Notes under the pieces: generated by a model
Database searches by the model: none
What the model saw: only the letters and a program-made list of their open reading frames with translations
Told to the model about the DNA's origin: nothing
In this document: piece after piece, positions 53,166 to 60,958 of the stretch
How the letters are laid out: every line of letters begins with the position of its first letter
How positions within the stretch are numbered: the first letter of the stretch is position 1
Translations under genes and position numbers: made by a program
Origin: CAYLZW01 sp964388085
GTDB taxonomy: Bacteria; Myxococcota; UBA727; CAYLZW01
NCBI GenBank assembly: GCA_964388085.1
Contig: CAYLZW010000004.1
Location: 1 to 64,000, forward strand
DNA length: 64,000 nucleotides
Reading direction: 5' to 3'

Positions 53166-53218
53166 GCATGGGTGAGCCGAAGCCGGCGCTTGCTCGCGGA
53201 CGCCGGGCGCGCGAGCAT

Positions 53219-54124
53219 GTGCGCGTGAATCGCCTCTCCGTTCGCTGCCTCGTCCTTGGCTGCCTGCTCGTGCTCGTCGCCGGCTGCGCCTCGGGCGAGG
53301 CCTACCAGAAGGACGACGCCTACTACGAGGGCTACGGCGGCGCGCAGCCGACCAGCAGGAGCACGGACGCACCCCAGGCGATGGCGGAGTCCGACGACGG
53401 CGGTGGCGGCTTCTTCGACTTCAGCGGCGTGAGCGTCCAGGGCATGTTTGGCAGCCCGTCCGGCGCCGAGGTGCGCCCTCGCGAGCGCGTCGCGCAAGCG
53501 CCGCCGGCTCCGCCGCGCACGCCGCCACCTGCCGAGCCCGCGCCGGAGGAAGCGCCCGCTGTCGCCGACGATCGCGCGCCGCAAAAGCGCCTGCTCATCT
53601 ACACCGGCGACTACACGTTGATGGTCGCGAACGTCGACGAGAGCGTGAAGGCGCTCATCGCGCTGGCGGAAAAATTCGGCGGCTACCTGGGCAGCCGCCA
53701 GGACGGGGTCGTGAGCGTGCGCGTCCCCGCCGAACGCTTCTTCGAGCTGACCAAGGAACTGCCCGCGTTCGGCACCATCACCGGCGAGTCCGTGCACGCG
53801 CGCGACGTGACCGCGCAGTTCGTCGACCTGCAGCTACGCCTACAGACCGCAGAGCGAAGCCGCGCGCGCTTGCTCGAGCTGCTCTCGCAGGCGACCAAGA
53901 TGGAGGACATCCTCGCCATCGAGAAGGAGCTCCGGCGCCTGACCGAAGAGATCGAGACCATGAAGGGTGAGCTGCGCCTGCTCTCTGATCAGATCGCGTT
54001 CTCGACGCTGACCGTGCGCTTTTACGCCAACGCGCCGCCGCCGAGCCCGTATCCGCAGCGCAAGATGAGCCGCTTCCCCTGGATCAACGCCGTCGGCATC
54101 GAGCGGGTGCTCTATGACTTCTGA
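53219..54124 (+). CDS. DUF4349 lipoprotein
   Basis: A 301-residue lipoprotein. A GTG at 53219 gives a compact lipoprotein signal (RCLVLGCLLVLVAGC); an ATG at 53168 would add 17 basic residues and is less likely. A Gly- and Pro-rich linker precedes a DUF4349 domain (KRLLIYTGDYTLMVANVDESVKALIALAEKFGGYLGSRQDG, ITGESVHARDVTAQFVDLQLRL). A coiled coil follows (TKMEDILAIEKELRRLTEEIETMKGEL). The usual DUF4349 C-terminal membrane helix is missing, so it is anchored by lipid. It overlaps the next gene by 11 bases, suggesting one operon. Function unknown. Confidence 0.8.
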   Translation: MRVNRLSVRCLVLGCLLVLVAGCASGEAYQKDDAYYEGYGGAQPTSRSTDAPQAMAESDDGGGGFFDFSGVSVQGMFGSPSGAEVRPRERVAQAPPAPPRTPPPAEPAPEEAPAVADDRAPQKRLLIYTGDYTLMVANVDESVKALIALAEKFGGYLGSRQDGVVSVRVPAERFFELTKELPAFGTITGESVHARDVTAQFVDLQLRLQTAERSRARLLELLSQATKMEDILAIEKELRRLTEEIETMKGELRLLSDQIAFSTLTVRFYANAPPPSPYPQRKMSRFPWINAVGIERVLYDF

Positions 54125-54602
54125 CCGCCGCGCCTCGCTGCGTGTCGTCATACGCGTGGCCCTGCTGAGCGCCTCTCTCGGCCTGTTGTCGTCGTGCGTG
54201 AGCATGCAAGTGCCCGAGCGCTTCCTCGTCACCACGCGCGGCGCGGACGAGCTGAAGGCCATCACGCCCGAAGAGACCAAGCTCTGGCTGCGAGAATTCA
54301 ACGATCCCGATCGGGGCGATCTCGCCTTCTGGTCCGAGGCCTTGCGCCGTGACCTCGTCGAGAACCGCGGCTACACGCTGCTCTCCGAAGGCAAGATCGA
54401 GGACGCGGGCGGCAACGTCGGCACGGAGCTCGTGCTCGAGGCGACGATTCAGGGACGCGCCGTACGCGAGCTGCTGGCGCTGTTCGTCTTCCCCGGCGCG
54501 TTCGACAACCGCATCCGCGTGGTCGAGCTCGTCGGCGAGAAGGAGCCGTTCGAGGCCGCGCTCGACGAGGTGCGCGCGAGCATCAAGACGCTGAAGCCTT
54601 GA
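54114..54602 (+). CDS. Lipoprotein co-transcribed with the DUF4349 gene
   Basis: A 162-residue lipoprotein with signal VALLSASLGLLSSC (Cys28). The mature domain mixes alpha and beta (DELKAITPEETKLWLREF, LRRDLVENRGYTLLSEGKI, GTELVLEATIQGRAVRELLALFVFPGAF). The ending (PFEAALDEVRASIKTLKP) resembles small envelope lipoproteins that assist other exported proteins. I do not recognise the family. The 11-base overlap with the DUF4349 gene makes joint expression likely. Confidence 0.7.
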   Translation: MTSDRRASLRVVIRVALLSASLGLLSSCVSMQVPERFLVTTRGADELKAITPEETKLWLREFNDPDRGDLAFWSEALRRDLVENRGYTLLSEGKIEDAGGNVGTELVLEATIQGRAVRELLALFVFPGAFDNRIRVVELVGEKEPFEAALDEVRASIKTLKP

Positions 54603-54626
54603 AGGGGCGTGCGGGTCGGCCATCGC

Positions 54627-55064
54627 TCAGAGCGTGATCCGCACGTCGGAAGCAGGCGTCTCACCCGACGCGAGGCGCTCGAGGCGCTCGAGCGCGGGGG
54701 AGCTTTCGGCGGCCTGTTCCATGACGACAGCACGAAGCGCGAGCCACGCGGCACGGCTCATTGGCAGGGCGCCGGTCTCCCAACGAGAGACGGTCTCCTG
54801 CGCGACGTCGAGCAGCGACGCGAGGCGCGTCTGGGGAATGCCGAACGCGCGCCGCATGAAAGAGAACGTCTCGCCGTCGATGGGGCCTTCCACGGCGAGT
54901 GCCTGCGCGACGGCGCGCTCGAAGCGCTTCGCGTCCTCGCCCTCGATGACGTAGTCATCGGCTCCCGGCTCCCAGGTGACGGGGACCTCGGCAGAGAAGG
55001 TGCGGCCAGCGACCTTTCGGGTGAGCGGGAGCGTCTTCGGATGCTCTTGCATGGCTGACCTCAT
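54627..55064 (-). CDS. HTH antitoxin (MqsA/HigA-like)
   Basis: A 145-residue protein starting at the ATG at 55064, which forms an ATGA overlap with the toxin frame end. An N-terminal small domain (LPLTRKVAGRTFSAEVPVTWEPG) leads into an HTH of Xre type: IPQTRLASLLDVAQETVSRWETGALPMSRAAWLAL (about 85-120). The layout of a C-terminal HTH with a recognition helix before ETGA is that of MqsA/YgiT-type antitoxins. Here the zinc-binding cysteines of MqsA are absent. The gene is second in a toxin-first operon and probably represses its own promoter. Confidence 0.8.
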   Translation of the reverse strand: MRSAMQEHPKTLPLTRKVAGRTFSAEVPVTWEPGADDYVIEGEDAKRFERAVAQALAVEGPIDGETFSFMRRAFGIPQTRLASLLDVAQETVSRWETGALPMSRAAWLALRAVVMEQAAESSPALERLERLASGETPASDVRITL

Positions 55065-55346
55065 GGGGGCGGATGGGCGGTTACAACGACGACGCGGCCG
55101 ATGAGAAGCACGACAACGGCATACGCCTCGCCGTTCGTGATGGGGCCGTAGATCTTCCACTTCACGCCGTCGTCGCTTTGTGGCTCGGCGTGGCTCGGCG
55201 TGGCTCGCATGTGCGAGGGCGTGCTCGATGTCCTCAACCGTGAGACCACGCGCAGGAAGCGACTCCATCTCCGCGTGGTAGGTGAAGGCCACACGACCGC
55301 CTTCAGCGGCCGCGGCGACTGTCCTCAGGGCCCCGCGCGGGTCCAT
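55061..55346 (-). pseudogene. DUF4258-like toxin gene, frameshifted by a 10-bp tandem duplication
   Basis: The first frame from the ATG at 55346 reads MDPRGALRTVAAAAEGGRVAFTYHAEMESLPARGLTVEDIEHAL. Its F-x-x-H-A-E-M start is the hallmark of DUF4258-type ribonuclease-like toxins. After ASHAEP the frame runs into basic nonsense. One base off, the expected ending continues (SDDGVKWKIYGPITNGEAYAVVVLLIGRVVVVTAHPPP, stop at 55061). The break sits on a run of TGGCTCGGCG units at 55181-55208. Removing one 10-base unit joins the two halves perfectly. The toxin is therefore likely inactive in this sequence, unless slippage restores it. Confidence 0.8.
55181..55208. repeat. Tandem 10-bp repeat (TGGCTCGGCG) inside the toxin gene
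   Basis: Two perfect copies and a partial third of TGGCTCGGCG. The unit length is not a multiple of three, so each gain or loss switches the toxin frame. It is the sole cause of the frameshift. Confidence 0.85.
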
Positions 55347-55351
55347 GACCA

Positions 55352-55380
55352 ATCTTAGTTCCGCTATGATGTTACGTCAA
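55352..55380 (-). promoter_or_regulatory. Sigma-70-type promoter of the toxin-antitoxin operon, probably leaderless
   Basis: On the minus strand TTGACG (plus positions 55375-55380) and TAAGAT (55352-55357) are separated by exactly 17 bases. The -10 element ends 5 bases before the toxin ATG at 55346, so transcription would begin at or within a base or two of the start codon. This gives a leaderless mRNA. Confidence 0.65.
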
Positions 55381-55525
55381 GTACCGTCGTAGCTTGATGA
55401 CGCCCTGATGGCCTATTGACCGTCGCTCTACGCCGCCGTCGCCGCTCCCGGTGTTCCGGGATCAGAACTGTCGGCAGTCGGCGGGCCCGATATTGCGGGA
55501 AGCTCACGCGACGTCACGAGGCCCT

Positions 55526-55870
55526 TCAACCCTGGCGGATGAACTCCGCGGGGTCTCCCCAACGCGCCTCTTCGGTCGGGTCGAGCTTGCGCAGCGTCTC
55601 GAAGCGGAAGATGCCGGTCGAGTGACCGTCGCTGAAGTGGAACAGGATCGCGTAGCGGCCGACGGGCTCGGCGCCGCTGATGCCCTGGACCTGGTTCTCG
55701 ACGTAGCGGATGGCGCCGCCGTGCCCTTGGCACTCCGCGCACGGGCAGAAGCCGCGCAGGCGGGAGATGGGCAGCTTGCTCTCGTGCCCATCGCCCCAGC
55801 GGATGAGCACCGCGCGGGCGTCGTTGTCGACGTGGATGTCCTTGGCGTTGAACTCGGGGGACGTCTTCAT
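55526..55870 (-). CDS. DUF971 domain protein
   Basis: A 114-residue protein starting at the ATG at 55870. It consists of one DUF971 domain, found at the N-terminus of gamma-butyrobetaine hydroxylases and as single small proteins. VLIRWGDGHESKLPISRLRGFCPCAECQGHGG carries the CPCAEC cysteines, which can bind zinc. YAILFHFSDGHSTGIFRFETLRKL completes the domain. Stand-alone forms are linked in some bacteria to iron-sulfur cluster work, but no role is proven. It is divergent to the ABC exporter genes. Confidence 0.9.
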   Translation of the reverse strand: MKTSPEFNAKDIHVDNDARAVLIRWGDGHESKLPISRLRGFCPCAECQGHGGAIRYVENQVQGISGAEPVGRYAILFHFSDGHSTGIFRFETLRKLDPTEEARWGDPAEFIRQG

Positions 55871-55997
55871 GGGGACCTGTGCCTGGAGCGCGGAGGGAAG
55901 CTCTCTGTCGCTCTTCTTGTTATTGCTTCTCGCGCCGGGGGCAAGCACGCTTTCCGCACACCTGTATCCGCGCTCGCGCGCGGACCCGAAGGACATC

Positions 55998-56957
55998 GTG
56001 CAGGAGCTGGCGCCCGCCATCCACGCTCGCGGACTCGAGAAGCGCTACGGCAACGTGCAGGCGCTCACGGGCCTCGACGTCGTCGTGCCGCGCGGCTCGG
56101 CCTTCGGGCTCATCGGCGAGAACGGCGCCGGCAAGACCACCTTCATCAAGCTGCTGCTCGGCATCGCGCACCCCTCGAGGGGCGAGGTCTCTGTGCTCGG
56201 CGGTCAGCCGAGGGACGTCGCTGTGCGCCGCCGCATCGGCTACCTGCCCGAGCGGCTCGAGCTGCCGCCCGCGTACACACCGGTGCGCTTTTTGACCAGC
56301 GTCGGCAAGCTCAAGGGGCTCAAGAAGCGCGAGCTCGACGACCAGGTGCCGCGCGTGCTCTCGCAGGTGGGCCTCGCCGAGAGCGCTTGGCAACGGCGCA
56401 CGCGCGGCTTCTCGAAGGGCATGCGCCAGCGCACGGGGCTCGCGGCGGCGCTGCTCGGCAAGCCCGACCTGCTCGTGCTCGACGAGCCCACGGACGGCAT
56501 CGATCCCGTCGGGCGCGCGCACATCCGCCAGGTGATAAAGCAGGCCAAGCAGGACGGCACCACGGTGTTTTTGAACAGCCACCTGCTCGCCGAGACCGAG
56601 CGCATCTGTGACCACGTCGCCATCGTGTCGAAGGGCCGCGTGGTGCGGGCGGGCAGCCTCGAGTCCCTGCGCGCCGAGAGCGCCTTTCGCGTCACCTTCC
56701 AGGCTCTGGACGGGCTCGAGGACAAAGCCGCGCGGCACGGCTTCGTCCCCGACGTGGAGGCGCGCAAGGCAGGACCGGCGGCGGCCTTCCGCCTCGAGGC
56801 CGCGTCGGCCGAGGCGCTCAGCGCCGCGCTGCAGGGAGCGCTGGCGGACGGCCTCGTCGTCGTGGAGGTCGTGAAGGCGCTGCGCGATCTCGAGAGCGTG
56901 CTCGCAGAGGTCATGCGCGAGGGCGCCGGAGCGAGCCGCTCGGAGACGGGCTCATGA
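55998..56957 (+). CDS. ABC exporter ATP-binding protein
   Basis: A 319-residue ATPase starting at GTG 55998. It has Walker A GENGAGKTTFIKLL (about 38-50), Q-loop near YLPERLELP, signature FSKGMRQRTGLAAAL, Walker B LLVLDEPTDGIDP and His switch NSHLLAETE. The C-terminal extension has the regulatory-like FRVTFQALDGLEDKAARHGF. It belongs to the CcmA/NosF-like group that works with a small ABC-2 permease. It overlaps the permease start (ATGA). The substrate is unknown. Confidence 0.92.
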   Translation: MQELAPAIHARGLEKRYGNVQALTGLDVVVPRGSAFGLIGENGAGKTTFIKLLLGIAHPSRGEVSVLGGQPRDVAVRRRIGYLPERLELPPAYTPVRFLTSVGKLKGLKKRELDDQVPRVLSQVGLAESAWQRRTRGFSKGMRQRTGLAAALLGKPDLLVLDEPTDGIDPVGRAHIRQVIKQAKQDGTTVFLNSHLLAETERICDHVAIVSKGRVVRAGSLESLRAESAFRVTFQALDGLEDKAARHGFVPDVEARKAGPAAAFRLEAASAEALSAALQGALADGLVVVEVVKALRDLESVLAEVMREGAGASRSETGS

Positions 56958-57787
56958 CGGTGCTGCTCATCGCCGCCGACGTCGTGCGCGAGGCCTTCGC
57001 CCGGCGCTATATGATCGCGCTGTTCGGCTTCATCGTGCTCTTCCTCATCGGCCTCACGCTGGCGGTGGACCTCGAGATCGTCGAGGGCGCGCTCGCGGCC
57101 GGCCGGCTGTTCGGCACCAACCTGACCAACGCCATCGTCCCCGTCGACGTCGTCTTGCGCTCCATCTTTCAGGTGGTGGCGCTGTTCACCTTCTACGTGG
57201 GCTTATTGTTCGGCGTCGTCGCCTCCGCCGACATCGCGCCGAAGATGCTCGCGCCCGGCCGCGTGGAGCTCTTGCTCTCCCTGCCCGTGCGCCGGACCGA
57301 GCTCGTCCTCGGCACGTACCTCGGCGTCGGCGTCATCGCGTCCCTGACGACGGCGTTCGCGGTCGGCGGGGTGTCGCTGGTGCTCTTCTACAAGGCCGAG
57401 CTGGTCACCTCGGCGCCCGCGCTCGGCGCGCTCATGGCCGTCGCCGGCTTCCTGCCCCTCTACGGCGCCATGCTGCTGGCGACGTCGCTGGTACGCTCGA
57501 GCGCGCTCGCCGCCGGCGCCGGCATCTTCCTCTACCTAGCGGGCCTCGTGACGAGCGACCGCGAGCAGTTCCTCGGCTTCTTCCGCGATGGGCTCGCGCG
57601 CGAGCTGCTCGGCGTCGTCATCGCCCCGCTGCCCCGCCTCGGGGCGCTCGCGGACGCCGGCGCCGCGGCGGCCTCGGGGGACGGCGTGAGCTGGGCCGTG
57701 TTGTTCCCCGTCCTCGGCGGCGCGCTCGCCTTCACCGGCGCCACCGTCGCGCTCGCTTGCTTCCTCGTCTCAGGGAAGGACTATTGA
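56954..57787 (+). CDS. ABC-2 type permease (NosY-like)
   Basis: A 277-residue protein with six or so spans. It starts with the amphipathic VVREAFARRYMIALFGFIVLFLIGLTL, typical of NosY-like ABC-2 permeases. The KMLAPGRVELLLSLPVRRTELVLGTYLGVGVIASL loop is the family signature, and it ends with GATVALACFLVSGKDY. It pairs with the upstream ATPase by an ATGA overlap. Such pairs move copper-centre precursors or unknown lipids; no nos genes are nearby, so the cargo is not defined. Confidence 0.9.
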   Translation: MTVLLIAADVVREAFARRYMIALFGFIVLFLIGLTLAVDLEIVEGALAAGRLFGTNLTNAIVPVDVVLRSIFQVVALFTFYVGLLFGVVASADIAPKMLAPGRVELLLSLPVRRTELVLGTYLGVGVIASLTTAFAVGGVSLVLFYKAELVTSAPALGALMAVAGFLPLYGAMLLATSLVRSSALAAGAGIFLYLAGLVTSDREQFLGFFRDGLARELLGVVIAPLPRLGALADAGAAAASGDGVSWAVLFPVLGGALAFTGATVALACFLVSGKDY

Positions 57788-57809
57788 TGTCCACGGCCAG
57801 GGGCCCTGC

Positions 57810-58925
57810 ATGAAACGCAACCGCATCGTGCTCCTCATCGTCGCGGCGCTGCTCATCGCCGCCGGCGTGCTCTCGTCGCGCTGCGCGGATGAGGCCAAGG
57901 CGCCCGCCGACAAAGAGGCGCGCGCGGAGGCGCAGCAGCGGGCCGAGCGTGTGGTGTTCCCGCGTGACGCGCGCGCCCGACGACGTCCGCCGCCGGCAGC
58001 GGCGCCGGCCGGGCGGAGCGAGCGACGTCGCGAGCCGAGCGCCGATCCGATCCAGCGGGCCATGGCGTTCCCCGACGGGGGCGCGGTGTTCATCGAGGTG
58101 AACGCCATCCGCCACTCGGAGCTGGTCGAGCGGCTCCTCGCCTGCCGGCAGGGGGACGCGGCCGACGCCATGCGCCGCTTCCAGGACGAGCTCGGCATCG
58201 ATCCGCTCGAGGACGTCGACCGCATGGCGCTGCACAACGACGTGTTCGCCGCCAGCGGCTTCTTCGAGGAGCTGAAGCTACCCGGCGAGGTCGCCGCCCC
58301 CGAGGCCTACGGCGACGAGACACGCATCTACCGCCTGCCGAACGTCGACGACCCGAGCCAGCCCGCCGCCGTGGTCGCGCGCGTGGGCGACGGGCTCTTG
58401 CTGCTCGGCGAGGACGAGGCGCAGGTGAAGGCCGCCGTCGATCGCGCCGAAGGGCGCGGGGGCGACGACGTCAAGGCCCTACCGCCCGACGTCACCGGCA
58501 CGGAGATCTACGGCCGCTTCGGTCCCGAGCTGCTCGCCGAGCTCCTCGGCGGCCCCGAAGGCGCGCCGCCAAACCCCCTCGTGCAGCGCGTGACCGAGAT
58601 CGTCACCGACGGCACCGTGCGCGTGCTCGTCGACGACGCGGTCAGCATGAGCCTCGATCTCGAGACCCGCGACGAGCAGGCCGGCGAGGACCTCGCGAAG
58701 GCCGTCGGCGGCGCGCTCGCGGGCGCACGCCAGCGGGCCGAGATCGCCGGCGACGAGGAGCTCGCCGCCCTGCTCGACAAGGCGCGCGTGCTCAAACAGG
58801 AGAACGGACGCTTCGGCATCGACATCGCGGTGCCGGGGGAGACGGTGCTCGAGGCCATGGGCTGTCCGTCGTCGTCGGCGCCGGTGGGTGCGAACGATGA
58901 CGGCGAAGCTGCAACCGATCCTTGA
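57810..58925 (+). CDS. Membrane-anchored exported protein of unknown function
   Basis: A 371-residue protein starting 22 bases after the permease. It has a single N-terminal membrane anchor or signal (IVLLIVAALLIAAGVLSSRC) with a Cys that could also be a lipid site. An Arg/Pro/Ala-rich linker is followed from about residue 80 by a globular region with repeated small alpha/beta elements (GGAVFIEVNAIRHSELVERLLACRQ, AAVVARVGDGLLLLGEDEAQVKAAVDRAEG, GTVRVLVDDAVSMSLDLETRD). I do not recognise the family; the pattern resembles periplasmic DUF3352-like domains. It may serve the ABC exporter as it is in the same direction and close by. Confidence 0.65.
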   Translation: MKRNRIVLLIVAALLIAAGVLSSRCADEAKAPADKEARAEAQQRAERVVFPRDARARRRPPPAAAPAGRSERRREPSADPIQRAMAFPDGGAVFIEVNAIRHSELVERLLACRQGDAADAMRRFQDELGIDPLEDVDRMALHNDVFAASGFFEELKLPGEVAAPEAYGDETRIYRLPNVDDPSQPAAVVARVGDGLLLLGEDEAQVKAAVDRAEGRGGDDVKALPPDVTGTEIYGRFGPELLAELLGGPEGAPPNPLVQRVTEIVTDGTVRVLVDDAVSMSLDLETRDEQAGEDLAKAVGGALAGARQRAEIAGDEELAALLDKARVLKQENGRFGIDIAVPGETVLEAMGCPSSSAPVGANDDGEAATDP

Positions 58926-58961
58926 GCATGGCGCCAGCACACCCCGCTCGATTGCTGCCCT

Positions 58962-59035
58962 CGGCACAGAGCCACAGAGCCGCAGAGCCGCAAAGGAACC
59001 GCGTTTGTGTTCTCGCTGGGCGGCTTTGCGGTTTT
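58962..59035. repeat. Repeat-derived hairpin region
   Basis: A run of AGAGCC(A/G)CA units leads into CCGCAAAG (58988-58995) and a matching CTTTGCGG (59024-59031) followed by TTTT. It could form an 8-bp stem with a 28-base loop and end transcription of the exporter operon. Such CAGAGCC repeats recur in some genomes. No ORF. Confidence 0.45.
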
Positions 59036-59063
59036 GCGTGAGGACTTCCGTCCAGCGCTCGAG

Positions 59064-60173
59064 CTATTGCGGCGCACCGAACCTGACGAGGGTGCCGGGT
59101 AACGCGTCCGTGCGGTGATCGAAGACGTGCATCTCGGGCAGCTCTCTGCCTTCGCCGAAGCGGGCGAGCGTGTCGTCACGCCAGTTGCGCACGACGTCAC
59201 GGTTGTGCCGCACGGCGCCCGACACGGCGCCGAACACGCCGCCCGCGTACCAGCCGACCTCGAACAGCGTCAGCACGAGGGCGAGCCCCCACTGGCCGCT
59301 GATCCAGGCGCTCACGGTCGCGAAGATGAACAGGCCGTTCCACACGAGCGAGGTGAGGCCGACGCCGTAGCGGCCGAGGTAGAAGTGTCCGAGGCCCGGG
59401 ATGAGCGAGAGCGCGCCGGCGAGGATGGCGTTCTTCTCCTCGAGGGACTCCCGATCGACGAGGGCTTGCGCGGCGCCGGCGGCGGCTTCGGCGTGTGCGC
59501 CGCCCGCCTGCGCGATCTCGGTGAAGTACTGGTGCGCGGGCTCGAATTCGCCCGCGTCGAAGTGCCCCCAGGCGAGCAGCCACTTGGCCTCCGTGCGCAG
59601 GGCGGCTGGCGCCACGGCGTCTTCGACGATGACGCGCAGGCGCGGCTTGGCGAGCTCTGGGCGCTGGTCCTGCAGATAGGCCTTGCCGGCGCCGAAGAGC
59701 GCGGTCCAGCGCTGCTCCGAGACCGTGGTGCGCTGGGCGACGCCGTCGAGCTGGCGGCCGGCGGCGTCCCACTGCTCGCCGCGCAGGAGCGCCTCCCCGA
59801 TGGCGAGCGCCGCGCGCGGGGCCTCCTCATGGCGGCCCTTCACCTCGAACAGGAAGCGACGGTACTCGGTGATCGAGCGATACCAGTCACCGTCGAGGAA
59901 CAGGTGATCGGCGAAGCCGAGGGTCTCCGCGGCGCCGGCGGGCGCGGCGGGGAGCTCGCTGGCGCTCGTCGTCGAGGGCGCGGCCGCGGCAGGCTCCGGC
60001 GCGCTCGGCTCGGCCTCGGCGGGCTCGGCGTTCGGCTCCGCCGCGGGGGCGGACGCCTCGGGCGCGGCCGTCGTCGTCGCTGGCTCTCGTGGCGTCTGCG
60101 CGTTCGCCGCGACGGCGCCTCCCACGCAGGTGAGGAGCGGCAGCGCGGCGATCAGGACCTTTCGGGCGAGCAT
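59064..60173 (-). CDS. TPR-like exported membrane protein next to yidD
   Basis: A 369-residue protein starting at the ATG at 60173, with a signal LIAALPLLTCVGGAVAANA. An Ala/Glu/Pro linker (about 25-80) is followed by three TPR-type helical repeats (GDWYRSITEYRRFLFEVKGRHEEAPRAALAIGEAL, WTALFGAGKAYLQDQRPELAKPRL, TEAKWLLAWGHFDAGEFEPAHQYFTEIAQA). After them comes a hydrophobic C-terminal part (ILAGALSLIPGLGHFYLGRYGVGL, GLFIFATVSAWISGQWGLALVLTLFEVGWYAGGVFGAVSGAV), similar to the TM2/DUF5683-like domain. It overlaps the YidD gene by 22 bases; co-function in membrane assembly is possible. Confidence 0.7.
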   Translation of the reverse strand: MLARKVLIAALPLLTCVGGAVAANAQTPREPATTTAAPEASAPAAEPNAEPAEAEPSAPEPAAAAPSTTSASELPAAPAGAAETLGFADHLFLDGDWYRSITEYRRFLFEVKGRHEEAPRAALAIGEALLRGEQWDAAGRQLDGVAQRTTVSEQRWTALFGAGKAYLQDQRPELAKPRLRVIVEDAVAPAALRTEAKWLLAWGHFDAGEFEPAHQYFTEIAQAGGAHAEAAAGAAQALVDRESLEEKNAILAGALSLIPGLGHFYLGRYGVGLTSLVWNGLFIFATVSAWISGQWGLALVLTLFEVGWYAGGVFGAVSGAVRHNRDVVRNWRDDTLARFGEGRELPEMHVFDHRTDALPGTLVRFGAPQ

Positions 60174-60916
60174 CGTTCCTCCACGTCGTCCCCGTCGTCG
60201 GGCGCGCGGAGAGTGTTGCCGTTCTTGCACTTTGGCAAGGGTTTCGTGCCCAACCGCGCCTCGGTGTCCTCGACGTCGGCAGCGTCGACGACACCTACGC
60301 GCTCGTTTGCGGCGGACAGCTCGAGCGGCTCCTCGGGCACCGGCGGCGGGAAGGCGCTGATCCGTCCGGGGATCCAGAACTCGTAGTTGTCGACGGGATC
60401 GTAAAAGCGCGGCTGCGGCGAGCCGGGCATGTCGAGCTCGGGCAGGCGCCGCACCGACGACGAGCTCTCGTCGGTGATGACGCGCTCGAGGCCGAGGAAG
60501 ACGCCGACCACGCCGTGGCGCGCCACCGCCTGGTTCGCGAAGCGCGAGCACGTCGGGTAGTGCTGGCAGCGCGGGCCGTCGACCTTCGTGATGAAGCTCG
60601 AGTACACCAGCGCCGCGAGATAGAGCGGGTTCGCCGACAGCGAGCTGCCGACCTCGTTGCCGCGCTTGTGGGCGAGCTCGGGCAGATCGGGATCGACGCG
60701 CAAGGGCGGCGGCGGCGGCCCGGAGGCGGGCACCTTCGCCGGGTCTCCGACGACGGGGTGCGCGAAGCGCTGCCGCCCTTCCTTGCCCGCGCGCTGCACC
60801 GAACGGACCTCCCCGGCGTCCCAGGGACCAAAGGGCACGTCGCGCTCCCCCGCGAGCGAGGGGCTCGCGGTCACGACGGCCAGGAGGCTGATGAGCGCGC
60901 TCTGTGCGAGGTGCAT
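60152..60916 (-). CDS. yidD: YidD-like membrane protein insertion factor with signal peptide and extensions
   Basis: A 254-residue protein. The standard YidD core is about residues 105-145: FITKVDGPRCQHYPTCSRFANQAVARHGVVGVFLGLERVI. It carries the conserved pair of Cys in C-x-H-Y-P-T-C-S. Normal YidD proteins are about 80-100 residues and cytoplasmic. This one has a signal-like N-terminus (SALISLLAVVTASPSLA) and a long C-terminal tail with EDTEARLGTKPLPKCKNGN. Both additions suggest an exported variant. It is the first gene of a two-gene operon with the TPR membrane protein. Confidence 0.8.
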   Translation of the reverse strand: MHLAQSALISLLAVVTASPSLAGERDVPFGPWDAGEVRSVQRAGKEGRQRFAHPVVGDPAKVPASGPPPPPLRVDPDLPELAHKRGNEVGSSLSANPLYLAALVYSSFITKVDGPRCQHYPTCSRFANQAVARHGVVGVFLGLERVITDESSSSVRRLPELDMPGSPQPRFYDPVDNYEFWIPGRISAFPPPVPEEPLELSAANERVGVVDAADVEDTEARLGTKPLPKCKNGNTLRAPDDGDDVEERCSPERS

Positions 60917-60958
60917 GACGTGTCCTTGTGACGTGTCGTCGTGACGTTACTCGTGACG

